Of a stretch of 32,359 nt of DNA, positions 1-8,088 are shown piece by piece; position 1 is the stretch's first letter; every line of letters begins with the position of its first letter. The stretch is taken from contig CALALQ010000174.1 in NCBI GenBank assembly GCA_937925595.1, positions 1 through 32,359 on the forward strand, in the 5' to 3' direction. The notes below the pieces were generated by a model that saw only the letters and a program-made list of their open reading frames with translations, searched no databases and had not been told where the DNA came from. This DNA comes from an uncultured Demequina sp. (GTDB taxonomy: Bacteria; Actinomycetota; Actinomycetes; Actinomycetales; Demequinaceae). The translations under genes and the position numbers were made by a program.

Positions 1-1005
1 TGCCGCCTCGGCTGTGGGACCAGCCGGCGCGGTGGCCTCGCCGGGCGCGGCGTCGGGTGATGCGGACTCGGCAGACGCGGCGCTCGCCGCTGCCTCCGTT
101 GCCGCCTCGGCAGCGGCCAACGCTGCGGCATCCGCCACGGGCGGCGGCACGTCGGCTCCAATCACCTCAGTCGATGGCGCCGGTACCGGTGCCGCTCCGG
201 CGGGAGGTGAGGGCGCATCGTGAGAAGGTGGCTCTCCCACCGCACCAAAGATCCCCGCCAAGGCGGCGCGAACCGCGGCGTCAAGCAGCTCAAGGGTCCG
301 GGGAGAGTCGATTCCGTAGATGCCGCGGGCGAAGAAGAGGTCTTCTTCGCTCACGAAGGCGGGAGCGTCCGAGACGGCAGAGTCCGGATGCACCTTCAGC
401 GTCGAGACGTCCTCACCGAGCAGCCCTCGGAAGACCTCGGCATAGCGAGGACTCAACGGCTCGCCCTCTGGCACCGCGTCGCCGGGCAGGGTCACGGTGA
501 GCGAGGCGTCCTCCCTCCTCGCCTCGACTGCTGAGTTCGGGCTGAACGCCGCCTCAGGTGGAATGACAGTCAAGTCCGCTCGCAGCGTCGTCCCCTGCAG
601 CTGCACCGCGGGGGTGGCGAGGGGAGTGTCGGGCGACCACCCAGCCACCGACCACTCGGCAGTGCCCAGCGGCAGGCCAAGGATCTGCAGCTGGGCGCTC
701 ATGCGGACTTCGCCGCTGAGCGTCCCGTCCGGTCGGAACGCCGCTCGACCGGTCACATCGAGGAAGGGGCGCCTGCCCGTGAGCACCACCTCGCCGCCTT
801 CGAGGCCCCACTCGGCGTGGACGGCTTCCAGCCCGCCAGCGGTCACGCCGCCAAGAGCCACGACCGTCTCTCCTTCAGAAGGCCGCGGCACCTGCTGGAG
901 GATGGGCGCGCGCTCGACGGGATCGGCTCGCGGGGCGCTCCCCGACGTAGTCGACTGCTCCTGCGCCTCTGTGGCGGAGGGAGTGGCGACGGTGGGCGCA
1001 GTCAC
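1..1005 (-). CDS. eCIS-linked DUF4157-like protein lacking the HExxH motif (3' end cut by window)
   Basis: This is the last gene of the eCIS operon in the window. The GTG start at 1005 overlaps the ATPase stop by 4 nt, and 335 codons stay open to the window edge. Residues 1-45 are polar. Residues about 50-175 look beta-rich and unrecognised. Residues about 195-250 carry the DUF4157 (eCIS core) pattern: LGEDVSTLKVHPDSA (196-210), then DLFFARGIYG (222-231). Where family members have LLAHELxHVVQ, this protein reads LLDAAVRAAL, so the zinc-binding and catalytic HExxH is missing. From about 255 it becomes a Pro/Ala-rich linker, so any C-terminal domain lies outside the window. DUF4157 proteins are typical eCIS cargo or accessory proteins, so this may be an effector with an inactive core. 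The homology rests on short motifs only. Confidence 0.6.
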   Translation of the reverse strand, partial: MTAPTVATPSATEAQEQSTTSGSAPRADPVERAPILQQVPRPSEGETVVALGGVTAGGLEAVHAEWGLEGGEVVLTGRRPFLDVTGRAAFRPDGTLSGEVRMSAQLQILGLPLGTAEWSVAGWSPDTPLATPAVQLQGTTLRADLTVIPPEAAFSPNSAVEARREDASLTVTLPGDAVPEGEPLSPRYAEVFRGLLGEDVSTLKVHPDSAVSDAPAFVSEEDLFFARGIYGIDSPRTLELLDAAVRAALAGIFGAVGEPPSHDAPSPPAGAAPVPAPSTEVIGADVPPPVADAAALAAAEAATEAAASAASAESASPDAAPGEATAPAGPTAEAA

Positions 1006-2330
1006 TGGCGGACGGTCTTCCCTGCCTTGGTGAACTGGCGGCGAATTCCCTCCTCGAGGTGCTCGCGCGTGACGGCTCCGTCGCCGTCGGCGGCAAGGTA
1101 GGCGGCCTCGATCGCGGCATCGCGGATCCCGGCCCCGGTGAGCTGAAAGCGCTCGGCCAGGTCGCTGAGGCCAAGGTCGCCGGAGGTGGGGACGTGGGGA
1201 GGCAGCACTCGCTCCCACAGCACGGCGCGCTCCGCTGGTCCCGGCTCCGGGAACTCGACCATCACGTGGATGCGGCGCCGGAAGGCGGAGTCGATGTTGC
1301 CAAGCAGGTTGGTCGTGAGGATCACGACTCCCGGGTGAGCCTCGATGCGCGCGAGCAGGTACGACACCTCTTGGTTGGCGTACCTGTCATGGGAGTCGGC
1401 AACCTCAGTGCGGGAGCCGAAGACAGCGTCGGCCTCATCGAAGACCAGCACGCAGCGCTCTCGCTCTGCCCTCTCGAACACTGCGGCAAGTGACTTCTCT
1501 GTCTCGCCGATGTACTTCGACACCAGGGCCGACAGGTCCACGACGTACGCGGGAAGCCCGGCAGATGCCGCCACGGCCGCCGCCGTCATGGTCTTGCCCG
1601 TTCCGGGTGGACCGTGGAACAGCGCGACGAGCCCGCCAGCGTTGTCGTGATGGCTCGCGAAGCCCCAGTCGCTCGTGACGCGCTCGCGGTGGGCGAGGCG
1701 ACGCTCAAGGTCAGCGAGCCGGGCTCGCGCGCGGCCCGGAAGCACGACGTCGTCGAGGGTGTGGACGGTGGTGAGAGGGCGGGCGGGGAAGCCGGCGGTG
1801 GCGTGAGGGGTGGGCGGCGGCATGCCGAGCACCCACGCGATCAGGCCGGGGTCAGGGGTGAGCACTCCGACGGGATCGCCAGGAGGGTCGAGTGTCAACA
1901 GCCCGCTTGCGCGCAGCGTGCCGTGCTCGCTGAGCATGGCTGTGGCGTCGAGACGACCGTGGAAGGTGCGCGCCATGAGCGTGCGGGCCACGTCGAGAGT
2001 GAGCCCAGGCGTGTTCGCGCGGTCGCTCAACAGGCCGTAGGCGGCAAGGAAGCGCTCGTCGATGCTCGGCGCGATTGCCGCCACCAGCACGAGGGCCTCG
2101 GGGGCGCTGAGTCCGGTCATCGCGATGGTCGCGGCGAGCGGTCCGCAGCCCTCGTAGCGGTCGAGCGACGGGATCGCCTCGTCCTCGGCGTCGATGGCAA
2201 GGGGCCGCTGCAGCACGCCGCCTTGCCGCTCCTCGAGTCGCAATTGAATGACCGCGTCGAGCGCTTCGAGGGCTCGCCGCAGCTCGGCGATGATCGCCGC
2301 CGTGTCCAGGGACGGTGCGGTCGCGGTCAT
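1002..2330 (-). CDS. AAA+ ATPase of the eCIS (Afp15/Pvc15-type)
   Basis: This 442-aa protein is probably the ATPase found in nearly all eCIS loci, which is thought to help particle assembly or cargo loading. The C-terminal half is a classic AAA+ module: Walker A GPPGTGKT (240-247), Walker B VLVFDEAD (294-301), sensor-1 Asn in TTNLLGNID (about 339-347), and an Arg cluster FRRRI (350-354) in the arginine-finger position. The first 190 residues are a helical family-specific region. The start at 2330 is preferred over the ATG 11 codons upstream because it makes an exact ATGA overlap with the preceding gene's stop, as at most junctions here. It also overlaps the DUF4157-like gene by 4 nt, so the three proteins are probably translationally coupled. 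Confidence 0.9.
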   Translation of the reverse strand: MTATAPSLDTAAIIAELRRALEALDAVIQLRLEERQGGVLQRPLAIDAEDEAIPSLDRYEGCGPLAATIAMTGLSAPEALVLVAAIAPSIDERFLAAYGLLSDRANTPGLTLDVARTLMARTFHGRLDATAMLSEHGTLRASGLLTLDPPGDPVGVLTPDPGLIAWVLGMPPPTPHATAGFPARPLTTVHTLDDVVLPGRARARLADLERRLAHRERVTSDWGFASHHDNAGGLVALFHGPPGTGKTMTAAAVAASAGLPAYVVDLSALVSKYIGETEKSLAAVFERAERERCVLVFDEADAVFGSRTEVADSHDRYANQEVSYLLARIEAHPGVVILTTNLLGNIDSAFRRRIHVMVEFPEPGPAERAVLWERVLPPHVPTSGDLGLSDLAERFQLTGAGIRDAAIEAAYLAADGDGAVTREHLEEGIRRQFTKAGKTVRQ

Positions 2331-3565
2331 GGCCGGAACCTCACCATCAGCGGGGGCGACCACGGCAGCTTGAACATCCCCAGCGGGTACGGGAGACGGC
2401 CCAGCACCACGTCGAGCGGGTGGGTTGCGGCGGTGAGCCGCGCAGGGTCAAGGTCCGCATCGAGCAGGCCCGTGCGGCGGATCCACTCACTTCGGATGAA
2501 CTCCGGTGAGGATTCGCCAAAGCCAGGCAGCAGACTCGCGAAAGAAGCGAGCGCTCGCTCTGCATTGGCGTTCAGTTCCTGAGCATGGGGCAGCGCCATC
2601 TGTGGCGGCAGCGGCTCCACGACACCTGCGAGGAAGGTGACGAGCGGGTCTGCAAGCAGCGTCGGGTCGTCCGGGTCCACGACCGCCGCGAGCGCGTGCG
2701 CGCGCACCGCCGCCTCGTCGAGTCCAGGGTGCAGGTCCACCGCCGCCCGGCACACGTCAGCAAGCCAGGGGTACAGCAGCGCCAGCCCCGCGGCCTCCGT
2801 CACCGCGTCAAGCTCGATGAATGCTGTTTTGGGATCGGCGAGCGCGCCAACGGCGGCGATCCGCGCGGCCGCCGCACTCACCCGGGCAGCGTCCCCCTGC
2901 CCGACGCTGGATTCGCGTTCTCCAAAGGCCGCACCTTCGGTGGGGGCAGCGGCTGGCGCGTGGGTGGCACCTGGCGCGTGGCCGGGGGATGAGAGTCGGT
3001 CGGCGACGGTGACCGCGCCCTCACTCCACTCCTGTCCTGAGTCCTGCGGCTCGCGACCAGCCGTCGCCTGCGCTGATCCAGGTGCGTCGATTGCCGCCGC
3101 CAGCGACAGCAGCAGCGCTGCGAGTTCCGGGTGTTGGCCGGCGCCCGGAGCGCGAGAGACGAGCTCGGCGAGCGCGAGCGCGTCGGCGGGCACCACCCTG
3201 TCCACCGGCGCGCTCGCGAGCCATCCGCGCGCGGCCGCTGCAGCCTCGGCCAAGGTGAGCGGCGCGGAACGGCCGGCGTGGGCCGACTCCGCCACAGCGT
3301 CGGGCGCAGCATCTTCGGTGATGCCGTGCGGCAGGTGACGCACGAGCTCAGCGCGGATGGCATCGGCCCAGACGATGGCGAGGGTGACGTCGTCGTAATC
3401 GTGAGGGTCCAGGTCAAGCTGCACGGCAACCGCATCGACGCGACCCGCGGGCAGGCCGGCGAGCGCCCGGTCGAGCGCTGCCGGCAGCGTGGTAGCCGCG
3501 ATGCGACTGAGCCGCGTCGCACCCGGGCCGCGCAGTCGCAGCGTCTCAACTACAGCGTCGGTCAT
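2327..3565 (-). CDS. Contractile injection system tape-measure protein (Afp14-like)
   Basis: This 412-aa protein has the C-terminal signature of the CIS tape-measure family. AAGLALLYPWL (258-268) matches the family's NAGLVLLWPFL-type motif. The final part contains IRRTGLL (362-368) and then PLDVVLGRLPYPLGMFKLPW (383-402), like the family's closing 'R-x-G-L-L ... D-x-L-x-x-x-L-P-x-x-x-x-x-x-K-L-P-W' segment. Residues about 160-230 are a low-complexity Ala/Pro/Ser/Gly stretch. In related particles this protein sets tube and sheath length. It overlaps both neighbours by 4 nt. The N-terminal 150 residues are helical, without other recognisable motifs. Confidence 0.85.
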   Translation of the reverse strand: MTDAVVETLRLRGPGATRLSRIAATTLPAALDRALAGLPAGRVDAVAVQLDLDPHDYDDVTLAIVWADAIRAELVRHLPHGITEDAAPDAVAESAHAGRSAPLTLAEAAAAARGWLASAPVDRVVPADALALAELVSRAPGAGQHPELAALLLSLAAAIDAPGSAQATAGREPQDSGQEWSEGAVTVADRLSSPGHAPGATHAPAAAPTEGAAFGERESSVGQGDAARVSAAAARIAAVGALADPKTAFIELDAVTEAAGLALLYPWLADVCRAAVDLHPGLDEAAVRAHALAAVVDPDDPTLLADPLVTFLAGVVEPLPPQMALPHAQELNANAERALASFASLLPGFGESSPEFIRSEWIRRTGLLDADLDPARLTAATHPLDVVLGRLPYPLGMFKLPWSPPLMVRFRP

Positions 3566-5637
3566 CCCAAGAGTTCCTTCATGGCGCGGAACTGCGCGTC
3601 GAGCTTGCGCTTGGCGCCAGCGTCGACGCCGGAGGCGCCCACCATGGTGCGCATCGAGTCGAGCAGCTCGACCGTGACGTCTGCCACCTGGTTGGGGTCG
3701 CCGGCGCGAACCGCAAGTTCCAACTCGCCCTGCTTGCGCTCGACCTCCTCGATGTACTTGGGGAGGTTCTTGTTGCGCGGCTCGTCGATGGTCTTGAGTG
3801 CCGTGGTGGCCGTCTGGGCGAACTCGGCGAGGGTGTTGCCCACGTCCACGGTGTAGTTCTTGAGCCCTTTATCGCCAACCTGCGCGAGCGCCTTGCCCTC
3901 AAGCTTCGCGACGCGCTCGCCGAGCGCTTCCGCCTTGACTGTCTGCTGCTCGAGCTGCATCACGCGGTTCTCGAGGACGGCGAAACCAGACAGGTTTCCT
4001 TTGAAGCCGGAGAACTCGGCCTGCAGGGTGTTCATGCGGGTGTCGAGTCCGTTGAAGGTTCCCTGCCACTTGGTGTCGAGGCTGCTGACCTTCCCCACGG
4101 CCTCCTCGGCGAGCTTGAGGCCCTGATCTGCCGCGATGACGGCCTGTTCAGCCTTGCCAGAGATCGCGGAGGCACCTTGAAGCGTCGTGATAGCCGGGAC
4201 GATCGCGATGTCCACGACGCCGCCTTGGGCATTGGTGCCAAGCAGCAGCGTGTCGCTGGGGCTGAAGGACAGGGCACGCTCCGCCCCGTGCTGCTCCATG
4301 ACCTGGCTGACAGGCATCGTCATGACGGTGCCCACGCCGCCGTGCTGCTGCATGTGGAACGCCGCGACGTCCGTGGCGAAGCCTGCCTCGAGGCCCACGA
4401 GCGTCGTGGCATCGAGATAGCCGTCGCCCAGGACGTTGGTCTGCGGTGTGTCGAACACCTTCCTGCCAAACTCGCGCACGAAGTTGGCAGGATCGAATCC
4501 CAGGATCACGCGAATGTCCCACGGCACAGGATCGATGTTGCCCGGGTCTGGAAGCGGATCCACTTCCGCCCAGACGATGTCCTTGATCTTCTTGGGCGGA
4601 ATCTTGGGGACCACCTCGATGGTGCACTTTTTGGGTCCACCGGGGCACCAGGTGAGGTCCGGGAAGCTGCCTCCACCGCCGCTCGGGGGAGTGGGCGGCG
4701 GAGGCGGCGGGGGCTCGAAGTAGTTCAGCGCATCCTTGAGGAACGCGCGGCTTGGTCCGCACACGTTGGCGCAGGATCCGCCGAGCAGCGCGGCGCTGAG
4801 ACCGGTGGGCGGCTCCCAGGCATGCCGCCAGTCGCAATGGAAGACCCATCCGGAACTGGTGCGCTCCATCGCGCCCAGCACCACGCCGGGCGGGTCAGCG
4901 TCGCGGATCGCTGGGAGGTCCGCGAGCATCTGGCATCGCAGCGCACCGATCGTGGCGAACAGCACGTTGTTGATCCAGCCCACCTTGTATGCCTTCACCG
5001 CCGGGGCCTCCGATGCGGTGATCGAGAGGTTGGCGAGGTGGGTGAGATTCGGACCAGTGAGCGGTGGATCGAGCCTGCCGATCGCCGCGGTGATGGCCGC
5101 CTTGAGAGGTGCCAGGTTCCCAGTGACGGCCCCCGCTGGGGTGATGCTCAGCGGCTCTGCGTCGAGCAGCTCGTCGTCTGCGAACGCGTACCAGGGGTTG
5201 GTCAGCCGCCCCGCGACCAGCTCGACCTTGACCGTGCGCACCTTGTGTTGGGCATGCCCAGAGCAGTCGTCTTCTGCGCACTCAATGAGTTCGGGGTCCC
5301 GTTCCGCAGCAACCAGCACCACGCTGTAGGCGTTGGCGCGAGGCTCAATGAAGGGGTAGTTCACCGAGGACAGGTCTCCGGGAGCGCCAGACGTGGGAAA
5401 GGTGCGCGACCACGCCTTGGGCATGAGGAGCGGCTCGCCGCTTTGGTCTACGGCGAGTCCTGGCGAGATCGTCAGCGTGTTGGCGGTGAGTCTGCCGGCA
5501 AGTCCTCCATTCACGCCGAATCCGATGAGCCGGCCCACGAGCCGGTCGCGATCGAAGGCGTGATTGGCGAGGAGGTTGAGTTCGTCCGCCGTGAGCGACT
5601 GTCCGGCGACAAAGGTGGGGTAGTCGGTGACGGTCAT
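3562..5637 (-). CDS. Large eCIS structural protein, tail-fibre/cage-like, with coiled coil
   Basis: This is a 691-aa protein at the position usually held by fibre-like Afp13. The start at 5637 makes an ATGA overlap with the upstream stop; longer in-frame starts run into the neighbouring gene. The N-terminus has GQSLTADELNLLANHAFDRD (12-31) and TISPGLAVDQSGEPLLMP (56-73). This resembles a family common in eCIS loci that starts with 'LTADDF...', continues with a 'G.GVV.GL' segment, and has 'PGLALD..GREL'. A poly-proline/glycine hinge lies at about 309-323. Residues about 490-690 form a predicted coiled coil with few prolines. A Cys pair lies at 120/125. It could be a fibre, a baseplate cage or a surface-attachment protein; the sequence does not decide. 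Confidence 0.6.
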   Translation of the reverse strand: MTVTDYPTFVAGQSLTADELNLLANHAFDRDRLVGRLIGFGVNGGLAGRLTANTLTISPGLAVDQSGEPLLMPKAWSRTFPTSGAPGDLSSVNYPFIEPRANAYSVVLVAAERDPELIECAEDDCSGHAQHKVRTVKVELVAGRLTNPWYAFADDELLDAEPLSITPAGAVTGNLAPLKAAITAAIGRLDPPLTGPNLTHLANLSITASEAPAVKAYKVGWINNVLFATIGALRCQMLADLPAIRDADPPGVVLGAMERTSSGWVFHCDWRHAWEPPTGLSAALLGGSCANVCGPSRAFLKDALNYFEPPPPPPPTPPSGGGGSFPDLTWCPGGPKKCTIEVVPKIPPKKIKDIVWAEVDPLPDPGNIDPVPWDIRVILGFDPANFVREFGRKVFDTPQTNVLGDGYLDATTLVGLEAGFATDVAAFHMQQHGGVGTVMTMPVSQVMEQHGAERALSFSPSDTLLLGTNAQGGVVDIAIVPAITTLQGASAISGKAEQAVIAADQGLKLAEEAVGKVSSLDTKWQGTFNGLDTRMNTLQAEFSGFKGNLSGFAVLENRVMQLEQQTVKAEALGERVAKLEGKALAQVGDKGLKNYTVDVGNTLAEFAQTATTALKTIDEPRNKNLPKYIEEVERKQGELELAVRAGDPNQVADVTVELLDSMRTMVGASGVDAGAKRKLDAQFRAMKELLG

Positions 5638-6518
5638 GAGTTGTCCTCCGTGAGGCTGGTGGGGGTGGTGGGGAGCTTTCCCAGGTCGAGCAGGTCGATG
5701 GCGCGCTCGGTGGTTTCGCCGTCGAGTACGCAGCCGTAGATCGTGATGCCGTTGCTGTGGTTGACAACCGAGACGACGGAACATGCGAGGCCGCGCAGAT
5801 CGATCGCCTGCTGGGCGGCCTTCTTCGCGTACTCAGTCACTGCGTCGTCGTTGCCGTCTGGCGCCAGCACTGCGGGTTCCGCGAGCCCGGTCTCCGATTC
5901 GATGGCGCCCACATCGACATAGCAGACCCGCAGGGCCACATGGGCGGGGGCGTACCAGCGCGCGAACTGTGTGGCCTCGAGTCGGCGGCGATAGTCCTGG
6001 AACGGTGCGGAGTTGGGCACAAACAGGGTGGCCGTGTAGGGCTCTGCGTCGAAGGTGCCTCCGGGGACCTTGAAGTGCTCAAGCAGGTAAGGCCGATGCT
6101 CTGGTTCGGTGATCCCGAAGTACACGCAGAACCAGTCGATGAATCCCGAGGGCGTCCCGCGACGGCGCCACAGCCTCGCAGCCTTGGCGAGGAACTGCCG
6201 CCGCGCCGCGAGACCCTGCTCTCCGCCGCCCCAAGATCCAGGAGTCTCGTACGCGAACCACTGGGCGAGCGCGTCGTATCTGGCGTTGAGCTCTGCGAGC
6301 AGGGTGTCGGCTCCCGCATGCAGTGGGACGTCCGTTGGCCAGCGCAGCGAGGCGTCGGGTCCCACGCCAAACTCGAGGTCCTCGATGAGTTCGAGCATCG
6401 CCTCGTGCAGAGTGTCCGCAAGCCCAAGGTAGCCATCGACCTGCTCGTAGGAGACCGGGTCCTCGTGGTACAGCGCGGGCAGCGTTGCCGCGGTGCGGGT
6501 GAAATCGGCGCTACGCAT
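5634..6518 (-). CDS. Phage tail protein (TIGR02242-like) of the eCIS baseplate
   Basis: This 294-aa protein resembles the phage tail-protein family TIGR02242, whose members sit next to gpJ proteins in baseplates. The supporting segment is LWRRRGTPSGFIDWFCVYFG (about 138-157), matching the family's 'RRRGT..G....L....G' pattern. A long helical N-terminus comes before it and a beta-rich segment with APAHVALRVCYVD follows. The ATG at 6518 is preferred over the one 4 codons upstream because GGAGG sits 5 nt in front of it. It overlaps the preceding gene by 8 nt and the following one by 4 nt. It is probably a baseplate wedge or a fibre connector. Confidence 0.75.
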   Translation of the reverse strand: MRSADFTRTAATLPALYHEDPVSYEQVDGYLGLADTLHEAMLELIEDLEFGVGPDASLRWPTDVPLHAGADTLLAELNARYDALAQWFAYETPGSWGGGEQGLAARRQFLAKAARLWRRRGTPSGFIDWFCVYFGITEPEHRPYLLEHFKVPGGTFDAEPYTATLFVPNSAPFQDYRRRLEATQFARWYAPAHVALRVCYVDVGAIESETGLAEPAVLAPDGNDDAVTEYAKKAAQQAIDLRGLACSVVSVVNHSNGITIYGCVLDGETTERAIDLLDLGKLPTTPTSLTEDNS

Positions 6519-8088
6519 CGCAGCCTCCATCGAGCAGGAACTCGGTGGTGAAGCACTCGTAAACAGAACGGCGCGGGACGTGGCCCACAGGGATCTCGAA
6601 CTCTGCGTTCGCCCCTGACACCCACCCGGTGCCGTTGTCCTTGCCGATCTTCAGTTCTTTGACCGCAATGACCTCGGGTGTGGCGACGATCTGCGCCACC
6701 ACCTCGCTGAGACGGATCGCCTCGCCGGGAACCCATCCTCCGTGAGGCTGAGGCGCCGGTGGCCACGGACCGGACAGCAGGGGGTCGGCGCCCGGCGACT
6801 CTTCGCTTGGCGGCGCCTGCCCTGAGTCGAGGAACGCGTCGATAGCGGCAGCCGCGGCTTCTATCACCTCGCCGCGGTTGGCGGTGGGTGGGATGAGCAG
6901 CGTGGCCTGCACGCGCACGAAGGTCACCCGCAGGGGGGCGATCCCCACCTCGTCGCACATCAGCCGCCGCGGTTCATTGGCCCCGCTTCCGTCTCTCCAG
7001 GTGTTGTACGGAACGAACGCCTCCGTCCCGACGGCGTGGGCGAGTATCGCTCTCAGCTCACCATCGCTCGGGTTCCCATCAGTGGTCTCGACGACGAGGG
7101 TGATTGCCTCGGTCTCCTCATCGCTCACGAGGAATCGGAGCGGGTTGTGGTCATCGAGCGCTTCGGCTTCGGCGGGAGTGAGGGTGGGCAGCCCATTCCA
7201 CGCGATGCCGGGAAGCCGGCCGCGCACGGCCCAGGCCCGGCGCACCGCAGGGTGGCTGCGCGCGCGTGAGGCGTAATCGTCATTGGTCACCGGCTCGCAC
7301 GTGAGCATCTGCTTGGGGTGCGGGGGCCAGACCTTGGTCCGCCCGTCGGCCGTCTCGAGATCTTCGAGAGAGTCGAAACTGAGCGGGGTCGCAGCCAGCT
7401 CGCGAAGCTGTCGCCTGCGCTCGCGGCGGACCAGCGCCTCGCACTCCTCTGGCCACAGCCCAAGGCTCGCCGCAATCTCGGCTGCCGCACGCGCGTCGCG
7501 CTCTGTGGGATTGAGAGTGGTCTCGTCGGCAGCGGCCACCGCATCGGCGATGAGGTCGGTGTGCTCGAGTGCGGCCCGGCGCACCGTGCCCCACCGCAGC
7601 GCGGTGATCACGGCCGCTCGCGCTTCGGCGCCGCCCGCTCCGGCGAAGGGGGCCTGGGCGAGCAGCGCCTCAGCGTCTGCTCGGCTCGGGCAGGCCATCA
7701 CCTCGCGCTCCGCGTCTCGTCCTGCCACCGTCAGCACCGCACGCAGCGCATTAGCGACCGCCGTAAGCGCACCCGACCCCGGCGTCGGCAGGGAGCTGCT
7801 CCAGTGGCGCTCCGCCTCATCCAGCCAGCCCGGCCAGGCGGCTGGCCACCCGTCGAAGCCAGCACTCGCGAGGCGGAAGTGCATGTCTGCCAGCGTGAAT
7901 GCCGCCGCTTCGAGCAGCGTCGTGCCTGGATCGGCAGCATTGTGGTCCGTCCACCCGGGCGATCCCGCCACGGCCGCCGCGACCATGCGCTGGCGCGCTG
8001 CGTCGAAGTCGGTGTCGTGCCCTTGTGGTTCGGGTAGCGAGATGGGCGCGATGTCACGGATCGCGGCACTGTCGACAGTCGTGGTCAC
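6511..8088 (-). CDS. Baseplate assembly protein, gpJ-like (first of two adjacent)
   Basis: This 525-aa wedge protein of the baseplate is Afp11/Afp12-like. PGWTDHNAADPGTTLLEAAA (44-63) is the hallmark of putative baseplate J proteins ('P.WT.H...DPG.TLLE'). The C-terminal third has the gpJ-like beta segments RVTFVRVQATLLIPP and EAIRLSEVVAQIVATPEVIA. The GTG start makes a GTGA overlap with the previous gene and has AAGGAG 6 nt upstream. Together with the 894-aa gene it would form the heterodimeric wedge seen in Afp, PVC and T6SS-like baseplates. Confidence 0.85.
   Translation of the reverse strand: MTTTVDSAAIRDIAPISLPEPQGHDTDFDAARQRMVAAAVAGSPGWTDHNAADPGTTLLEAAAFTLADMHFRLASAGFDGWPAAWPGWLDEAERHWSSSLPTPGSGALTAVANALRAVLTVAGRDAEREVMACPSRADAEALLAQAPFAGAGGAEARAAVITALRWGTVRRAALEHTDLIADAVAAADETTLNPTERDARAAAEIAASLGLWPEECEALVRRERRRQLRELAATPLSFDSLEDLETADGRTKVWPPHPKQMLTCEPVTNDDYASRARSHPAVRRAWAVRGRLPGIAWNGLPTLTPAEAEALDDHNPLRFLVSDEETEAITLVVETTDGNPSDGELRAILAHAVGTEAFVPYNTWRDGSGANEPRRLMCDEVGIAPLRVTFVRVQATLLIPPTANRGEVIEAAAAAIDAFLDSGQAPPSEESPGADPLLSGPWPPAPQPHGGWVPGEAIRLSEVVAQIVATPEVIAVKELKIGKDNGTGWVSGANAEFEIPVGHVPRRSVYECFTTEFLLDGGCDA

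Noticed and set aside
4177..5739. Plus-strand open frame (520 codons) opposite the fibre-like gene
   Set aside because: Shadow frame with biased composition; the minus-strand gene is coupled to its neighbours and has family-like motifs.
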